The position numbers and the translations under genes are program-made. From contig JASHQE010000247.1 in NCBI GenBank assembly GCA_030037705.1, positions 54,326 to 118,325 on the forward strand: a stretch of 64,000 nt of DNA, written 5' to 3'. Source of the stretch: Acidobacteriaceae bacterium. GTDB lineage: Bacteria; Acidobacteriota; Terriglobia; Terriglobales; Acidobacteriaceae. This document shows positions 42,625 to 50,777 of this stretch, in pieces (position 1 is the stretch's first letter; each line of letters begins with the position of its first letter). A model generated the notes under the pieces. That model made no database searches, was not told where the DNA came from, and saw only the letters and a list, made by a program, of their open reading frames with translations.

Positions 42625-45600
42625 TTACTCGGTCGCCCATTCCGATTCCGGAGCGGGTAAAACATCGTGCTTGCCGGCGATCCATACATAGAGCGTGGGC
42701 AAAAGGAAGATGCTCATAAACAGGTCGGTGACAAGCCCACCCACGATCACGATGGCAAATGGCCGCTGCGAGTCGGAGCCGATGGCGTGCGAAAGAGCGG
42801 CAGGAATCAGCCCCAGCGTTGCAACCAGCATCGTGATCATGATGGGGCGTAGCCGCAGCACGGCACCGTGTACAGCAGCATCTTTGATGGTGTAGCCGTG
42901 CGCCCGGAGCTGGTTGATGTATTCAAGCATGATGACGCCCGTCTGGACCGACACGCCAAACAGGGCCAGCATGCCGATGGCCGCCGACACGCTGAAGTTG
43001 GTATGCGTGAAGAGGAGCGCCAACAAGCCGCCCACGCGGGCCAGCAACACGTTGAGCATAATCAGCGCGGCCCATTTGAAGGAGCGGAACATGGTGTAGA
43101 GGATCATAAAGATGAGCATGATGGTAATCGGCGTAATGATGGCCAGCCGCGCATCGGCGCGCTGCTTGCTCTTGTATTCGCCGGCCCAGTCCAGGTGGTA
43201 GCCGCGCGGCAGTGGGACTTGTTCGTTGACCCGCTTGATGGCTTCCTCTACTGTCGATCCAAGATCGCGTCCGCGGACGCTGTACTTGATGGCGATATAA
43301 CGCTGCTCGCCCTCGCGGTAAATCTCTTCGGCGCCATCGTCGGTGTTCTCCTTTGTCAATTGAGCCAGCGAGACGTGCTCACCGGAAGGCGACAGCAGCC
43401 GGATCTTTTCGATCGCTTCTTGGGTATTGCGATATTGCTGTTGATAGCGGAGAACCACGTCATACTGCGCCTCGCCCTGGAGGAACTCACTGACCACATT
43501 GCCGCCCACCGCGGTCTGGATGGCATCCTGTACGTCGGCCACGTTAATGCCCCAACGCGCGCAAGCGGCCCGGTCGACCGTAAAGGTCAAATTAGGCTGG
43601 CCGAGAATGCGAAAGAGCCCGAGATCGGCCACACCGGGAATCTGACTCATCACATTGACAATTTGATTGCCTTTGTCTTCCAGCGTGTGCAGGTCGTCGC
43701 CGAAGACCTTCACCGAAAGCTCGCCTTTGACTCCAGACACGGCTTCTTCCATGTTGTCTTCGATGGGCTGAGAAAAGCCCCAGATCACGCCGGGAATCTT
43801 CTCTAGGTCCTTGTTCATGGCTTCGATCAGCTTATCTTTGTTCTGATGGAACTCTGGCCGCCACTGCTCCTTCGGTAAGAGGTTGATGTTGTACTCGGTA
43901 TTGAAGAAACCCGTCCAGTCGGTGCCGTCATCGGGACGGCCGATCTGATCGACGACATCGGTGACCTCCGGGTAAGAGGCCATGATATGGCGAGCCTCCG
44001 TGGAAATCCGCAGGCTCTCATCAGGACCAGTGGAAGGCGCCAGCGAGCCACGCGCCCAGATGGCGCCCTCATCCAGGTGGGGCAGGAATTCGGAGCCGAT
44101 GACACCGCTGAAGGCTAGATACAGGGTGAGCGCGAAGCTGGCTACGGCAACTCCAACAGTGAGCCAACGCTTGTCGATTGCCCAGCTCAGAGCGGTGCGA
44201 TAATGCTCCCTCAGCCACTCCATGAGCGGGTTCTTCCATTCCCTCACCTCTTTGCGGAAGAAAAGACTGGCAAGTACAGGAGCGATGATCATCGAAAACA
44301 TCAGCGCGCCCGCGAGCGCAAAGGCGACCGTCCACGCCATCGGCCTGAAGAGCTTTCCTTCGACGGCTTGCAGCGTATAGATGGGCATGTAAGCCGTAAT
44401 AATGATCAGAATGGCGAAGAAGACGGGACGCTGCACCTCGTGCGCGGCGGTGGTGATCATCTGGAAGGCCGTCTTCCCTTGGCCATTTGCCTGGTTATTA
44501 TGGCTGAGATGGCGAATGATGTTCTCCACCATTACGACAGCGCCGTCTACCACCATGCCGAAGTCGAGCGCGCCCAGCGAAAGCAGGTTCGCGGGAATGT
44601 GACTGAGGTCAAGACAAGTCGCGGCAAACAGCAGAGCGAATGGGATAGTGCAAGCAACAATGAAGGCGCCGCGAACGTTACCGAGGAAGACGAACAGGAT
44701 GATAATGACGAGAACGATTCCCTCAGTCAGGTTATGCAGCACAGTGTGCGTCGTGAAATGGACGAGGTCGGAGCGATCGAGAAAGGGAACAACCTTGACG
44801 CCCTTGGGCAGGATCTGATTATTGAGTTGCTCGGTTTTCGCCTCGATGCCCTTGAGGGCCGGGTCGGCGTCGTCACCCTTCTGCAAGAGCACCGTGCCCT
44901 CGACCACATCAGGCTCGTCGATAATCCTGTTCGTCTTCGGATCGCGCCACGCTTTGCTGATCTGGCCAAGGCGTATCTTCGGTCCTTGATCGACTATCGC
45001 AATATCCTTGATGCGAATCGGCGCGCCATTCACTTCAGTGACGACCGTGCTCTCAATGTCCTGGACCGTAGTGAAGAGGCCCTGTGCCTGCACGTTGATC
45101 TGCTGCGGACCTGCCTGAATGAAACTCCCGCCTGCGTTGGTGTTGTTCAGGCTAAGCTGGCTTTCGATCTGCGAGAGACTCAAGCCATACTCGATAAGCT
45201 TGTTTGGGTCGAGACGAATCTGATACTCCTTGGTCAGACCGCCGAATGTCGCCTGATCCACAACATGCGGAACATTCTTATACTGCTTCTGCAGCACCCA
45301 GTCGGCGATGGATTTCATCTCCATCACGTCATACTGAGGATTGGTGCTCTCCAGCGTGTACCAGTAGATCTGGCCTGCGGGGCTCCAGTCGGTCTGCAGC
45401 TGCGGCACCAGATTGGCGGGCAGCGTAACCATGCTCATGCGCTCGAGAACCCGCTCGCGATTCCAGCTATTGTTCGATGCATCGTTAAAGTTCATCATCA
45501 GGCTGGAGATGCCGGCGAGAGTGAACGAACGCAGGTTGTCCAATTGCGGAAGGCCGGCCATCGAGATCTCGAGTGGCACGGTCACCTGTTTCTCAATGTC

Positions 45601-45777
45601 TTCGGCCGAGTGGCCCGGCCACTGCGTGATGATATTCACATAGTTGTTGGCGACATCGGGATAGGCGTCGATGGGCAGATTTTTGAAGGAGACGATGCCC
45701 CAAAGAAGCAGGAAGACCGCGATTCCAAGAACCAGGATCCTGTTTTTCAGAGCAAAATCGACCAGTGCCTTAATCAT
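42625..45777 (-). CDS. Heavy-metal efflux RND pump (CusA/CzcA family)
   Basis: A 1050-aa inner-membrane proton-driven pump with twelve membrane helices and two large periplasmic loops. Signature segments are MIKALVDFALKNRILVLGIAVFLLLWG, PIDAYPDVANNYV, the helix-4 motif LGALDFGMVVDGAVVMVENIIRHL (charged residues typical of HME-RND) and LFGVSVQTGVIMLEYINQLR near the C-terminus. It should form a trimer with CusB- and CusC-type partners and export metal cations; the metal (Cu/Ag, or Zn/Co/Cd) cannot be read with confidence. The start overlaps the cusB stop as ATGA. The long plus-strand frames here are shadows. Confidence 0.94.
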   Translation of the reverse strand: MIKALVDFALKNRILVLGIAVFLLLWGIVSFKNLPIDAYPDVANNYVNIITQWPGHSAEDIEKQVTVPLEISMAGLPQLDNLRSFTLAGISSLMMNFNDASNNSWNRERVLERMSMVTLPANLVPQLQTDWSPAGQIYWYTLESTNPQYDVMEMKSIADWVLQKQYKNVPHVVDQATFGGLTKEYQIRLDPNKLIEYGLSLSQIESQLSLNNTNAGGSFIQAGPQQINVQAQGLFTTVQDIESTVVTEVNGAPIRIKDIAIVDQGPKIRLGQISKAWRDPKTNRIIDEPDVVEGTVLLQKGDDADPALKGIEAKTEQLNNQILPKGVKVVPFLDRSDLVHFTTHTVLHNLTEGIVLVIIILFVFLGNVRGAFIVACTIPFALLFAATCLDLSHIPANLLSLGALDFGMVVDGAVVMVENIIRHLSHNNQANGQGKTAFQMITTAAHEVQRPVFFAILIIITAYMPIYTLQAVEGKLFRPMAWTVAFALAGALMFSMIIAPVLASLFFRKEVREWKNPLMEWLREHYRTALSWAIDKRWLTVGVAVASFALTLYLAFSGVIGSEFLPHLDEGAIWARGSLAPSTGPDESLRISTEARHIMASYPEVTDVVDQIGRPDDGTDWTGFFNTEYNINLLPKEQWRPEFHQNKDKLIEAMNKDLEKIPGVIWGFSQPIEDNMEEAVSGVKGELSVKVFGDDLHTLEDKGNQIVNVMSQIPGVADLGLFRILGQPNLTFTVDRAACARWGINVADVQDAIQTAVGGNVVSEFLQGEAQYDVVLRYQQQYRNTQEAIEKIRLLSPSGEHVSLAQLTKENTDDGAEEIYREGEQRYIAIKYSVRGRDLGSTVEEAIKRVNEQVPLPRGYHLDWAGEYKSKQRADARLAIITPITIMLIFMILYTMFRSFKWAALIMLNVLLARVGGLLALLFTHTNFSVSAAIGMLALFGVSVQTGVIMLEYINQLRAHGYTIKDAAVHGAVLRLRPIMITMLVATLGLIPAALSHAIGSDSQRPFAIVIVGGLVTDLFMSIFLLPTLYVWIAGKHDVLPAPESEWATE

Positions 45778-46940
45778 TGCGCCTCCAGGGTCGTCTCAAG
45801 CTGAAGCACGTTGGAAACAACATCCTGTCCGCTCTGAATGCCGGCGAGGATCTCCTGTTTGTCGCCGACCATATCGCCGGCCTTGACCTCGACACGGCGG
45901 AATTTATTATCTGGTGCTGGAACGAAGACCCAGTCGCGGTCGTGCAGGTGGAGCACTGCCGGTGCGGGCACGAGTGCGAAGTGCTGCTTCTGGAGGCTCT
46001 GGAAGGTAGCGGCAACGAACATGCCAAGCTTCATGATCCCGGGATTCGGAACCTCAATACGCACCTTGGCCGTGCGGATCTGGGGATCGAGCACGGGACC
46101 GATGTCCGATATGCGGCCGGTGATGGGCCTGTCGGGATAGGCGTTGAGCTTGATTTTCGCCTCCTGGCCGAGGGCCAGTTTGGGAATGTCATTCTCGTAC
46201 ACATCGCAGATGACCCAGACACTGCTCAGGTCGGCGACCGTGAAGGCAGTCGCCGAACCGGAGAAGGTAACACCGGCAGCCGCAGCCTGGGTAACGAACT
46301 GTTGCACGATCACTCCATCGATGGGCGAATAGACCGACACAATGGGGGAGGGATGGTCCTTGTCGATCCCGAGGGTATCGAGCTGCTCCTCGGCAGACTT
46401 CAGATCGGCCAGCGAGTCGTTCTCCGCATCTTCAGCCTGCTCCAGCATGCTTTGCGAGATCGCGCCATGTTCATACAGGTCTTTGGTACGCACATAGGCT
46501 TTGTTGTTCATGATCTCGTCGTTGCGCGCCTTGAGATAAACATCGAAGGCGTTGGAACTGTCGGGGCTCTGAATCTTGAGCAGCAGTTGGCCCTTCTTGA
46601 CATAGTCGTCGAGCCGCGCCTTGATATCGACCACGCGACCACTGGCCAGAGAGATGACCGGAATTTCACGCGCAATATCGGGGAATACTGTTCCGGTGAC
46701 GTTGAGCTCCGCTGGCGCGTCATAAGACTCGGCCTTGACCAGCGGGAAGAGCTCGGGCTTGTCGACCGATACAAGGCCCATGTCGCCGCGCTCCACAACA
46801 GGCAGCACTGGGGTGCTGGGCGTACCCTCTTCCTTCTTACAGGCGGTCAAAGCAGTGCACAGAGCAATGGACAGAGCGAATACCGTCGCGGCTACTGGCC
46901 GAATCTTTATGGGATGGATGGGCATCGTGCTTCCAGTCAT
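45774..46940 (-). CDS. RND efflux periplasmic adaptor (CusB/CzcB type), lipoprotein
   Basis: A 388-aa membrane-fusion protein. The ATG at 46940 is preceded by GAGGTGATCCC and overlaps the outer-membrane gene's stop. A lipoprotein signal ends in ALTAC. The lipoyl/barrel-sandwich halves (VISLASGRVVDIKARLDDYVKKGQLLLKIQSPD and VSVYSPIDGVIVQQFVTQAAAAGVT) flank an alpha-hairpin, followed by beta-barrel and membrane-proximal domains. The N-terminal region before the hairpin has no Met-rich metal motif of the CusB type. It links the inner and outer membrane parts of the pump. Confidence 0.92.
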   Translation of the reverse strand: MTGSTMPIHPIKIRPVAATVFALSIALCTALTACKKEEGTPSTPVLPVVERGDMGLVSVDKPELFPLVKAESYDAPAELNVTGTVFPDIAREIPVISLASGRVVDIKARLDDYVKKGQLLLKIQSPDSSNAFDVYLKARNDEIMNNKAYVRTKDLYEHGAISQSMLEQAEDAENDSLADLKSAEEQLDTLGIDKDHPSPIVSVYSPIDGVIVQQFVTQAAAAGVTFSGSATAFTVADLSSVWVICDVYENDIPKLALGQEAKIKLNAYPDRPITGRISDIGPVLDPQIRTAKVRIEVPNPGIMKLGMFVAATFQSLQKQHFALVPAPAVLHLHDRDWVFVPAPDNKFRRVEVKAGDMVGDKQEILAGIQSGQDVVSNVLQLETTLEAQ

Positions 46941-48226
46941 GGGATCACCTCGCGTCCGACAGCAAGATTGAGTTGACCGGCCGCCGTCAGATAGGCGCCG
47001 AGTAATTGGGCATACGCCAGTTGCACCTGGCGGTAGTCGCTCTGTGCATTGAGAAAATCCATCAGTGACGCGCCGCCGTGGAAATAGGCGTAGCTGACCG
47101 TGTCGCGCACCCGCAGGGCCTGATCGTTGTACTTCGCTTTGTAAGGCTTCAGCAGGGCGATGTTACTGCGCACCAGCTCATAGGCCGTGTCCACGTCACT
47201 GAACACCTGCGCCCGCGCCGCCTCGCTGGCCTGCTGAGCGCGGTCGATGTCGATCAGCGTGCGCTTCTTCTCGCCCTGGTTGCGGTCGAAGATGCGTAAC
47301 GGTACGGTCACGCTCACGCCCAGCGTCTGAATACCGTTCGGGTTGTTATTGGACGAATTGTAGGTGTACCACGCGGCCAACGTGGGATCGGTCGAGCCAT
47401 TCGAGATTGCCAGCTTGTGATTGGTGTCCGATTGTTCGACCGTCTGCAGAGCGGCCTGCAGATCTGGCCGCGCAGCAAGAGCCGCATCGCGGTAGGTGTC
47501 CAGCGTCTGCAGGCTGTCGCTGAAATCAAACGGGCCGGTAACGTCGAACTGGTCCACTGGAGTGCGGTCATCGAGCATTTGCAGAAGCTGGATCTTGGCA
47601 GTTCGCAAGTTTACGATTGCCGTTTCAATCTCCGACTCGTACTGAACCCGCTGCAGTTCAATGCGGTCCAGGTCGATCTGGCCGATGTCGCCGGCCTTGA
47701 AGCGGTCCCGGCTGATGTCGATGATGTGGTCGTAATACTCAAGGTCTGCCTTCGCCAGGTCGAGCACAAATTTTGCCTGCAGTGTGGCGACAAATTGCGT
47801 CCGCAGCGCGAAGACCATGTTGCGTTCCAGGTCTTCATGCTGCGACTGCGTGATGCGCGTGCCCTCCTGCGCGCTCTCCAAACGCAACTCGCGCTTATGC
47901 TCGCGCTCGTGCAGATAGCTCACATTGGGTTGCTCGTAGGTTCCTCTGACAGGAGCCCACGTCCCATCGTGCGGCGCAATCTGGGTCCCGTCGGCCAGCA
48001 TGGTGAACTGCGGATTCGGACGAAGATACGCAGTAATCTCCTCAGCCTTCATCTCGTCGACGTTGTCGGCGTCTGCCTTCAACGCAGGGTTATTGGCCTC
48101 GAACTTTGCCTTCGCCTGATCCCAGGTAAGGCCCTGCTGCGCGATCACCGGTACGCTCCAGGCCAATAGAAACAAAGCAAAGGCGGGGCCGTTCGCTGCC
48201 CTGCTGCCAGCCTTTCGGTTGTGCAT
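46937..48226 (-). CDS. RND efflux outer-membrane factor (CusC/TolC type)
   Basis: A 429-aa outer-membrane efflux protein. The start was moved to the ATG at 48226 (MHNRKAGSRAANG), with GGAGAT 6 bp upstream. The signal peptide ends at VPVIAQQ. Two OEP repeats of long helices are visible (LTWDQAKAKFEANNPALKADADNVDEMKA ... DLAKADLEYYDHIIDISRDRFKAGDIGQIDLDRIELQR, and LQAALQTVEQSDTNHKLAISNGSTDPTLAAWYTYNSSNN ... AYFHGGASLMDFLNAQSDYRQVQLAYAQLLGAYL). It is the first gene of the metal efflux operon, and its promoter lies in the divergent gap with the GCTATC repeats. Confidence 0.92.
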   Translation of the reverse strand: MHNRKAGSRAANGPAFALFLLAWSVPVIAQQGLTWDQAKAKFEANNPALKADADNVDEMKAEEITAYLRPNPQFTMLADGTQIAPHDGTWAPVRGTYEQPNVSYLHEREHKRELRLESAQEGTRITQSQHEDLERNMVFALRTQFVATLQAKFVLDLAKADLEYYDHIIDISRDRFKAGDIGQIDLDRIELQRVQYESEIETAIVNLRTAKIQLLQMLDDRTPVDQFDVTGPFDFSDSLQTLDTYRDAALAARPDLQAALQTVEQSDTNHKLAISNGSTDPTLAAWYTYNSSNNNPNGIQTLGVSVTVPLRIFDRNQGEKKRTLIDIDRAQQASEAARAQVFSDVDTAYELVRSNIALLKPYKAKYNDQALRVRDTVSYAYFHGGASLMDFLNAQSDYRQVQLAYAQLLGAYLTAAGQLNLAVGREVIP

Positions 48227-48341
48227 TTTTGGATCTCCGGTCAAGTCCACACATCTGTCAGGAAAATTGATGAGCTCGGGATTCTCGATGAGAGTTGATC
48301 GAGGAAACAGCTTGAGAATAGAAGAGAAAATGATTTACAAG

Positions 48342-48422
48342 AGGCTATCTTTAGGGTGATGCAAGCTATCGACAGGTCATCAACAGGCTATCTTTCGGGT
48401 AATTCAGAATATTCCTTATAAA
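48342..48422 (+). promoter_or_regulatory. Three phased GCTATC repeats and promoter of the histidine kinase gene
   Basis: AGGCTATCTTTAGGGTGAT (48342-48360) and AGGCTATCTTTCGGGTAAT (48385-48403) differ at two positions only. A weaker copy, AAGCTATCGACAGGTCAT (48363-48380), lies exactly between, so the GCTATC cores repeat every 21-22 bp, two DNA turns. TATAAA (48417-48422) follows as a likely -10 for the kinase gene, with the last repeat covering the -35 position. This is what an activator or response-regulator site looks like. The efflux operon on the other side could share it. Confidence 0.65.
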
Positions 48423-48539
48423 TTGCAGAGAATTCATATATGAGTTCTATACAAAGTCTATATGCGCACTTTATGAGTGGAATGTCAATAGCGTCTACAA
48501 TCAATGTAATTGTTTTTGCGGGTTCGAGAATTGTTGCGG

Positions 48540-49961
48540 ATGAGCATAGATGCGGTATTGTTTCAAGGCAGCAGGCGAGTAATCCTGCTCACGTCTGCCA
48601 TTCTCATTGCTCTGATTGCGCTTGTAGACTGGCGCGTAATCGGGCAGATTCCGCTTGGGTTCCTGTACCTCATTCCGATGGCTATGGTCGGAAGTGTGGA
48701 GGGCGGCATCTCGATTGCGGGAGCCGCCGTTCTGTGCACAGTCCTGGCCGAACGATTCAGCGATCTTGAGTGGAACCTCCGGACAGGCGCTTCGCGCGAT
48801 CTTCTATATTTTGCCGCCTTTGTGGGTACGGGCCTGTTCATCCGTGAGGTCAACAATAATCGGCGCGCGGCTCTCGAGAATCTTCATGAGATAGAACGTG
48901 AGCGCGACGCTCGTCGAGACGCCGAAGAGCAGTTGAAAGTTTTGTTTGAGAGCAGCCCCGTCGCAATTGTTACTGCTGATGCCAGCGGGCACGTGCTGAT
49001 GGCGAACGAAGCTGCTCACCGGATGCTGGAAGTCGCTCAGGGAGAGCTGACTGGAAAGCTCATTCATCGATATCTTCCTGCCCTGACAAACATCATCATG
49101 CATGATGCATCTTTACAGTTCCTTCGCGCGGTGATGCAGGCGCGCGGCCAACGCGAGGGCGGAGAAACATTCCTCGCAGATATCTGTTTTTCCACTTATC
49201 AGACCAACGCTGGAACGCGCCTGGCAGCAATGGTTTTAGATACTTCGGAAGATCTTCGTGCGCACGAAGTGGCTGGGATGCATCAGCTCCTTGAAGGCTC
49301 CCGAATCGCGGTCAGTGCGCTCTCTCACGAAATACGCAATGTATGCGGAGCCATCGCGGTCGTGCATCAGAATCTTAAGCGCGCAAACTCTCTTGTCGGG
49401 AACAAAGATTTTGAGGCGTTGGGCAGCCTTGTCATAGCCCTCGAGCGGATCGCGAGCGTCAACCTGCGTCAATCCGCCAGTCAGGCCACCGAAGTGGACC
49501 TCACCGTTCTCTTGGATGAGCTGAAGATTGTGGTTGCGCCTTCTCTCGATGATGAGGGCATCGAGTCCCACTGGAGCATTGAATCGGGCCTGCCGCTGGT
49601 GTGGGCGGACCGGTCAAGCCTCATGCAGGTATTTCTCAATCTGATCTCAAACAGCACAAGAGCGCTCTCCAGAAGAGATCATCGCAGGCTTTCTCTTTCC
49701 GCCAGAAGTGAAGGCAATCAGGTATACGTGGAAGTCGCCGATAACGGCGGAGGCGTCATCCGGCCTGAGCATCTCTTTCGCCCGTTCCAATCCGGAGCCG
49801 AAGCGACTGGTCTTGGCCTTTATATGTCACGCGCCTTCATGCGCTCCTTCGGCGGCGAGCTACGCTATGTGGCTCTCGCTGACGGTGCCTGCTTTATAGT
49901 GGAGATGTTACAGGCGAGTGAAGCGGGCCAGGAACTGCAATGCATGAAATCCGCATATTAA
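48540..49961 (+). CDS. Membrane-bound PAS-domain sensor histidine kinase
   Basis: About 473 aa (ATG at 48540; the track starts at a TTG). The N-terminus has three or more membrane helices (VILLTSAILIALIALVDW, IPLGFLYLIPMAMVGSVEGGISIAGAAVLCTVLA, LLYFAAFVGTGLFI), followed by a coiled coil and a PAS domain (VLFESSPVAIVTADASGHVLMANEAAHRMLE). The dimerisation helix is ALSHEIRNVCGAIAVV (phospho-His about 262), then HATPase motifs FLNLISNS (N box), DNGGG (G1) and GLGLYMSR (G2). The last 22 bases overlap the response regulator gene. The short periplasmic exposure suggests the signal is sensed in or near the membrane. Confidence 0.92.
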   Translation: MSIDAVLFQGSRRVILLTSAILIALIALVDWRVIGQIPLGFLYLIPMAMVGSVEGGISIAGAAVLCTVLAERFSDLEWNLRTGASRDLLYFAAFVGTGLFIREVNNNRRAALENLHEIERERDARRDAEEQLKVLFESSPVAIVTADASGHVLMANEAAHRMLEVAQGELTGKLIHRYLPALTNIIMHDASLQFLRAVMQARGQREGGETFLADICFSTYQTNAGTRLAAMVLDTSEDLRAHEVAGMHQLLEGSRIAVSALSHEIRNVCGAIAVVHQNLKRANSLVGNKDFEALGSLVIALERIASVNLRQSASQATEVDLTVLLDELKIVVAPSLDDEGIESHWSIESGLPLVWADRSSLMQVFLNLISNSTRALSRRDHRRLSLSARSEGNQVYVEVADNGGGVIRPEHLFRPFQSGAEATGLGLYMSRAFMRSFGGELRYVALADGACFIVEMLQASEAGQELQCMKSAY

Positions 49962-50599
49962 TGGTAGATGATCATAGCTTGTTTCGGGAGAGTCTCAGCA
50001 GGCTCCTGCAAACTTCTGCCGAATTTCAGGTGGTAGGAGAGTGCACAAACGTGGCAGACGCACTTGCCACGGTCGTACGCACTCAACCGGATGTTGTCTT
50101 GCTTGATTATGATCTTGGAGCGGAACAAGGGACAGGCTTGCTGACTGCTCTGAAGCAGCGCCATATGGACGCCAAGGTTCTCATGGTCACGGCGGGAATG
50201 TCCGATGTAGCGACGCGTTTCATGATGGAGGCTGGGGCTTCCGGGATTTTCCTTAAGCACAGCAGCCTCGACCAACTGTTATCTGCGATTCATCACGTGG
50301 CGAATGGGGAGATTTGGCTTGATGCTGGCGTGGTGCGTTCCCTTGTCGGTGCCCCAAATGCTCCCGCAGAGAATTTCGAACGAGCGCGTCCTCTCACGGC
50401 TCGCCAAAACGAGGTGATGAGAGGAGTTTTGGACGGTCTCACGAATAAGGAGATCGCCCTGAACCTCAAAGTATCTGAGAGTTCAGTCAAGGCGGTCATC
50501 CAGGAGCTGTTCCAAAAAGCTGGAGTCAGAACCCGTAGCCAGCTTGTGCGGATTGCAATCGAAAAACATTCCTCCGACTGGCTGAAGCCGCAAACATAA
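49940..50599 (+). CDS. LuxR/NarL-type response regulator
   Basis: A 219-aa two-domain regulator. The receiver domain has VDD (about 9-11), phospho-acceptor D56 (VVLLDYDLG) and the conserved Thr and Lys (MVTAG, FLKHSS). The C-terminal LuxR-type helix-turn-helix is PLTARQNEVMRGVLDGLTNKEIALNLKVSESSVKAVIQELFQKAGVRTRSQLVRIAIE. The gene overlaps the end of the kinase gene, so they form a cognate pair. It is the natural candidate to bind the phased GCTATC repeats at 48342-48403, and may control itself and perhaps the divergent metal efflux operon. Confidence 0.94.
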   Translation: MHEIRILMVDDHSLFRESLSRLLQTSAEFQVVGECTNVADALATVVRTQPDVVLLDYDLGAEQGTGLLTALKQRHMDAKVLMVTAGMSDVATRFMMEAGASGIFLKHSSLDQLLSAIHHVANGEIWLDAGVVRSLVGAPNAPAENFERARPLTARQNEVMRGVLDGLTNKEIALNLKVSESSVKAVIQELFQKAGVRTRSQLVRIAIEKHSSDWLKPQT

Positions 50600-50653
50600 G
50601 GTTGACCACCAACGATTGCACCACACCGTCGAGTTCCTACTGAAACAGAACGA

Positions 50654-50744
50654 TTTATAGCAGTTCCCGAATGGGTGTAGACCAAAAGCACGCCACTCTA
50701 CACGACTTTTAAAAAGTCAACATGAATTCGGGAACTGCTCTAAA
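50654..50744. mobile_element. 91-bp MITE-like palindromic element
   Basis: Terminal inverted repeats TTTATAGCAGTTCCCGAAT (50654-50672) and its complement ATTCGGGAACTGCTCTAAA (50726-50744) match at 18 of 19 positions. Further inside, GTGTAG pairs with CTACAC and GACTTTT-A-AAAAGTC is a perfect palindrome. The whole element can fold into one long branched hairpin. TA at both ends would fit a Tc1/IS630-type insertion. It is too short to encode anything and lies between two convergent genes. Confidence 0.75.
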
Positions 50745-50777
50745 GCGCTGTTGGTGCTGCCGCATATCACGGAACAA

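Noticed and set aside
42868-43806. 312-aa plus-strand frame
   Set aside because: Shadow of the RND pump gene; composition (His, Asp, Arg-rich) is an artefact of the opposite strand.
44203-45804. 533-aa plus-strand frame
   Set aside because: Shadow of the RND pump gene on the minus strand; low-complexity charged sequence without motifs.
45777-46976. 399-aa plus-strand frame
   Set aside because: Shadow of the CusB-like adaptor gene.
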